Source of the DNA: Candidatus Altarchaeales archaeon
GTDB taxonomy: Archaea; Altiarchaeota; Altiarchaeia; IMC4; QMZM01
Reading direction: 5' to 3'
DNA: 8,520 nt
Assembly (NCBI GenBank): GCA_003663175.1
Contig: QMZM01000042.1
Location: forward strand, 1 to 8,520
Shown: positions 7,152-8,520 of the stretch, piece by piece
Layout: every line of letters begins with the position of its first letter
Numbering within the stretch: position 1 is the first letter of the stretch
The notes under the pieces: model-generated
Seen by the model: only the letters and a program-made list of their open reading frames with translations
Told to the model about the DNA's origin: nothing
The model's database searches: none
Made by a program: the position numbers and the translations under genes

Positions 7152-7822
7152 GCGGTGTGCATTATAACAATCAATGAAAGTGCGTCGGATGCATCCTCCG
7201 CACAATCGGAGACATCACCCATGTATTTTATTAGATTATAAAGTAGGAGGGTTGTATTTGCATCATACTCATTGCTGTAGAGGATTGAGAGTGCCTTTCG
7301 CTCTATTATGTCAGAAGAATGTTCGTATCTTCTTATCTCCTTTATAAATTCCCTGATATTCTTCAAATTTTCCGAGTTCCTTATCTCAGATATACATTTT
7401 ACAAGCATATACGAACTCTTTAGTCCGTATTGAAGTTGCTCATTGATAAATTCTATAATCTTCTTGTCAATTTTATCTACATTGATAAAGAGTAATAGCC
7501 TTGCAGCATCTTGGGCAACATCTGCAATATTGTCAATTCTTTCAGCGAGGTCGAGGATTCTGCTCCTGCTCAATGGCAGGAATGCTCCAGAGTACATATT
7601 CTCCTCAATATCTCTTCTCAATTTATCTGCCTTTGATTCCATGGATGATATAAATTCGACCTTTTCATTTAGCAATTCCTTATCCCTCGCTATAAACGCA
7701 TTTAACGCATTTTTTAGTTCGACAACAACATCATAGGTTAGTTCCGCGTGCTCCACGAGTAGTTTCATGGTTTCTTCTTCACGTCCCTTCCCTATGTATG
7801 GAATAATATCAGATATCCTCAT
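7148..7822 (-). CDS. DUF47/PhoU-like Pit accessory protein
   Basis: Cytoplasmic all-helical protein of 224 aa, of the DUF47 (TIGR00153-like) family distantly related to PhoU, almost always encoded beside PiT transporters and thought to regulate them. Seen: no signal or membrane segment; long amphipathic helices rich in Glu, Lys and Asp throughout; the family-like stretch LSRSRILDLAERIDNIADVA at about residues 86-105; the EHSSDIIERKAL segment near 169-180; and DVSDCAEDASDAL near the C terminus, where acidic residues could bind metal as in PhoU. I choose the ATG at 7822 because GGAG (7834-7831) lies 8 nt upstream, the only convincing Shine-Dalgarno in the window. A GTG at 7831 would add three residues. 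The gene is first in a two-gene unit with the transporter (4-nt overlap), and its promoter region is shared with the divergent gene at 7890. Confidence 0.88.
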   Translation of the reverse strand: MRISDIIPYIGKGREEETMKLLVEHAELTYDVVVELKNALNAFIARDKELLNEKVEFISSMESKADKLRRDIEENMYSGAFLPLSRSRILDLAERIDNIADVAQDAARLLLFINVDKIDKKIIEFINEQLQYGLKSSYMLVKCISEIRNSENLKNIREFIKEIRRYEHSSDIIERKALSILYSNEYDANTTLLLYNLIKYMGDVSDCAEDASDALSLIVIMHTA

Positions 7823-7854
7823 CACAACCACTCCACACTTAGGATAAAATAATC

Positions 7855-7870
7855 ATAAATTTATAAGTTT
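7855..7870. promoter_or_regulatory. Shared divergent promoter region between the DUF47-pit unit and the secreted-protein gene
   Basis: The perfect palindrome ATAAATTTAT (7855-7864) runs into TATAAGTTTAT. On the + strand, AATTTATA (7858-7865) ends exactly 25 nt before the ATG at 7890. On the - strand, AACTTATA (7869-7862) would place initiation near 7837, giving a short leader that carries GGAG before the ATG at 7822. The overlapping boxes mean that TBP/TFB binding in one direction would exclude the other. Box assignment is by eye. Confidence 0.5.
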
Positions 7871-7889
7871 ATCATATTATATAATTGGG

Positions 7890-8520
7890 ATGAATTTTAA
7901 GATTATATTACCGCCAATCATCGTACTTATTGTTTGCGGTGTAGCATCTGCACAGATCTGGGAGTGGAATGCCCGGGTCCAGTTCAATGTTGACGATGAT
8001 TATACAACTGTTGATGGAACTGGTTATGTTAATGCCACAGCCACCTTAGAAGGCAATGTAATTGTTGTCGATGGAAGATTTGTTAAGATAAGTGGTAAAC
8101 TGCCAGAGTTTGCAAATTTTGCAGATGTTATTGCCACTGATGGTATGGAAAGGGCATTGGAGAAGAGAACAACCTCGGCGGGCTCGTTCACAATAACGCA
8201 GATCGATAAAGAAACGTGGACATTTCATGGTGTTGTGAGCGATCCTGTACTACCTATTAACAATGGACACTTTGAGGTGGCGCTCTTCTCAATTTACAAT
8301 GGAAAACCATACTATTTCTTTTTGAATACGGATTCACCAATAGATGGGCATTATTTACCATCCTCTGGATATGGCGAGGATAGTATTATATCGGCATTCT
8401 ACTACAACAAAGCGGTCCAGTTATACAACATGGGCGATTGTATAAATGCGAGCATCAACACAGAAACCGCACTGGAACTCTACTCTAAAGAGGATAACCA
8501 ACAGGGAATCTCAAAGACCA
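7890..8520 (+). CDS. Secreted protein with a TPR-like segment, 3' end outside the window
   Basis: Open frame of 210 complete codons that runs off the right edge without a stop. Seen: a Sec-type signal peptide (residues 1-21, hydrophobic core 5-18, likely cleavage after ASA); then a region of about 140 residues with many alternating hydrophobic/polar stretches, probably beta-rich (for example NVIVVDGRFVKI at 56-67 and FEVALFSIY at 128-136), that I do not recognise; then from about 169 a helical segment whose pattern (AVQLYNMGDCINASINTETA, 175-194, then LELY) resembles a tetratricopeptide repeat, continuing with what could be the start of another repeat. Proteins of this kind often mediate protein contacts on the cell surface, but no function can be assigned. 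The start is supported by the TATA box 25 nt upstream and the complete signal peptide. No Shine-Dalgarno is present, so it is probably leaderless. The - strand frame at 8046-8228 opposite it is not a gene. Confidence 0.8.
   Translation, partial: MNFKIILPPIIVLIVCGVASAQIWEWNARVQFNVDDDYTTVDGTGYVNATATLEGNVIVVDGRFVKISGKLPEFANFADVIATDGMERALEKRTTSAGSFTITQIDKETWTFHGVVSDPVLPINNGHFEVALFSIYNGKPYYFFLNTDSPIDGHYLPSSGYGEDSIISAFYYNKAVQLYNMGDCINASINTETALELYSKEDNQQGISKT

Noticed and set aside
7152..7205. Upstream extension of the PiT reading frame to 7205
   Set aside because: The extra 18 residues are polar and cysteine-containing, lie wholly inside the DUF47 gene, and the ATG at 7151 makes the standard 4-nt ATGA overlap.
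7443..7736. 97-codon + strand frame opposite the DUF47 gene
   Set aside because: It is a shadow of helical coding sequence, rich in Ser, Leu and Ile with no family features, whereas the - strand frame matches a known PiT partner.
1..8520. CRISPR array, transposon ends, integrase, tRNA or rRNA genes
   Set aside because: Reading both strands showed no regularly spaced repeats, long inverted repeats, transposase or recombinase motifs, or tRNA-like cloverleaf with TTCRA-type arms. Nearly all sequence is accounted for by genes.

Overview
The window most likely comes from an archaeon, probably a euryarchaeote. Three things point that way. Several genes have an AT-rich TATA-type promoter about 25 nt upstream of the ATG and no Shine-Dalgarno sequence, as in leaderless archaeal transcripts. 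The valyl-tRNA synthetase looks archaeal. Codon use is rich in AGA/AGG for Arg and ATA for Ile. The lineage cannot be fixed from this sequence alone; a cysteine-rich protein resembling a family I recall from Archaeoglobales and Thermococcales is compatible with, but does not prove, a relative of those groups.

Layout. Positions 1-3690 (+ strand) hold three consecutive genes for exported or membrane-anchored proteins: a SagB-type nitroreductase with an N-terminal membrane anchor, a secreted protein with 24 cysteines outside its signal region, and a large VIT-VWA protein with signal peptide, von Willebrand A domain and C-terminal membrane anchor. Genes two and three each have their own core promoter. 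Positions 3682-7822 (- strand) hold, in transcription order, a DUF47/PhoU-like accessory protein, a PiT-family phosphate transporter that overlaps it by 4 nt (ATGA), and, after a 71-nt gap, valS. The 3' ends of valS and the VIT-VWA gene overlap by 9 nt. From 7890 to the right edge (+ strand) a secreted protein starts from a promoter region shared divergently with the DUF47 gene; it ends in a TPR-like segment and is cut by the window edge.

Function. DUF47 and PiT form a recognised pair for low-affinity phosphate uptake. valS is a housekeeping gene and may be promoted separately. The + strand genes look like cell-surface functions: an extracytoplasmic flavin enzyme, a disulfide-rich protein and a metal-dependent adhesion-type protein. 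Whether they act together is inference. No RNA gene, CRISPR array, insertion sequence or integrase was found, and no stretch over 300 bases lacks a gene.

I see no clearly new defence or mobile system. The points most worth following up are the membrane-anchored nitroreductase next to the cysteine-rich protein, the internal repetition of that cysteine-rich protein, and the tightly conserved promoter geometry.
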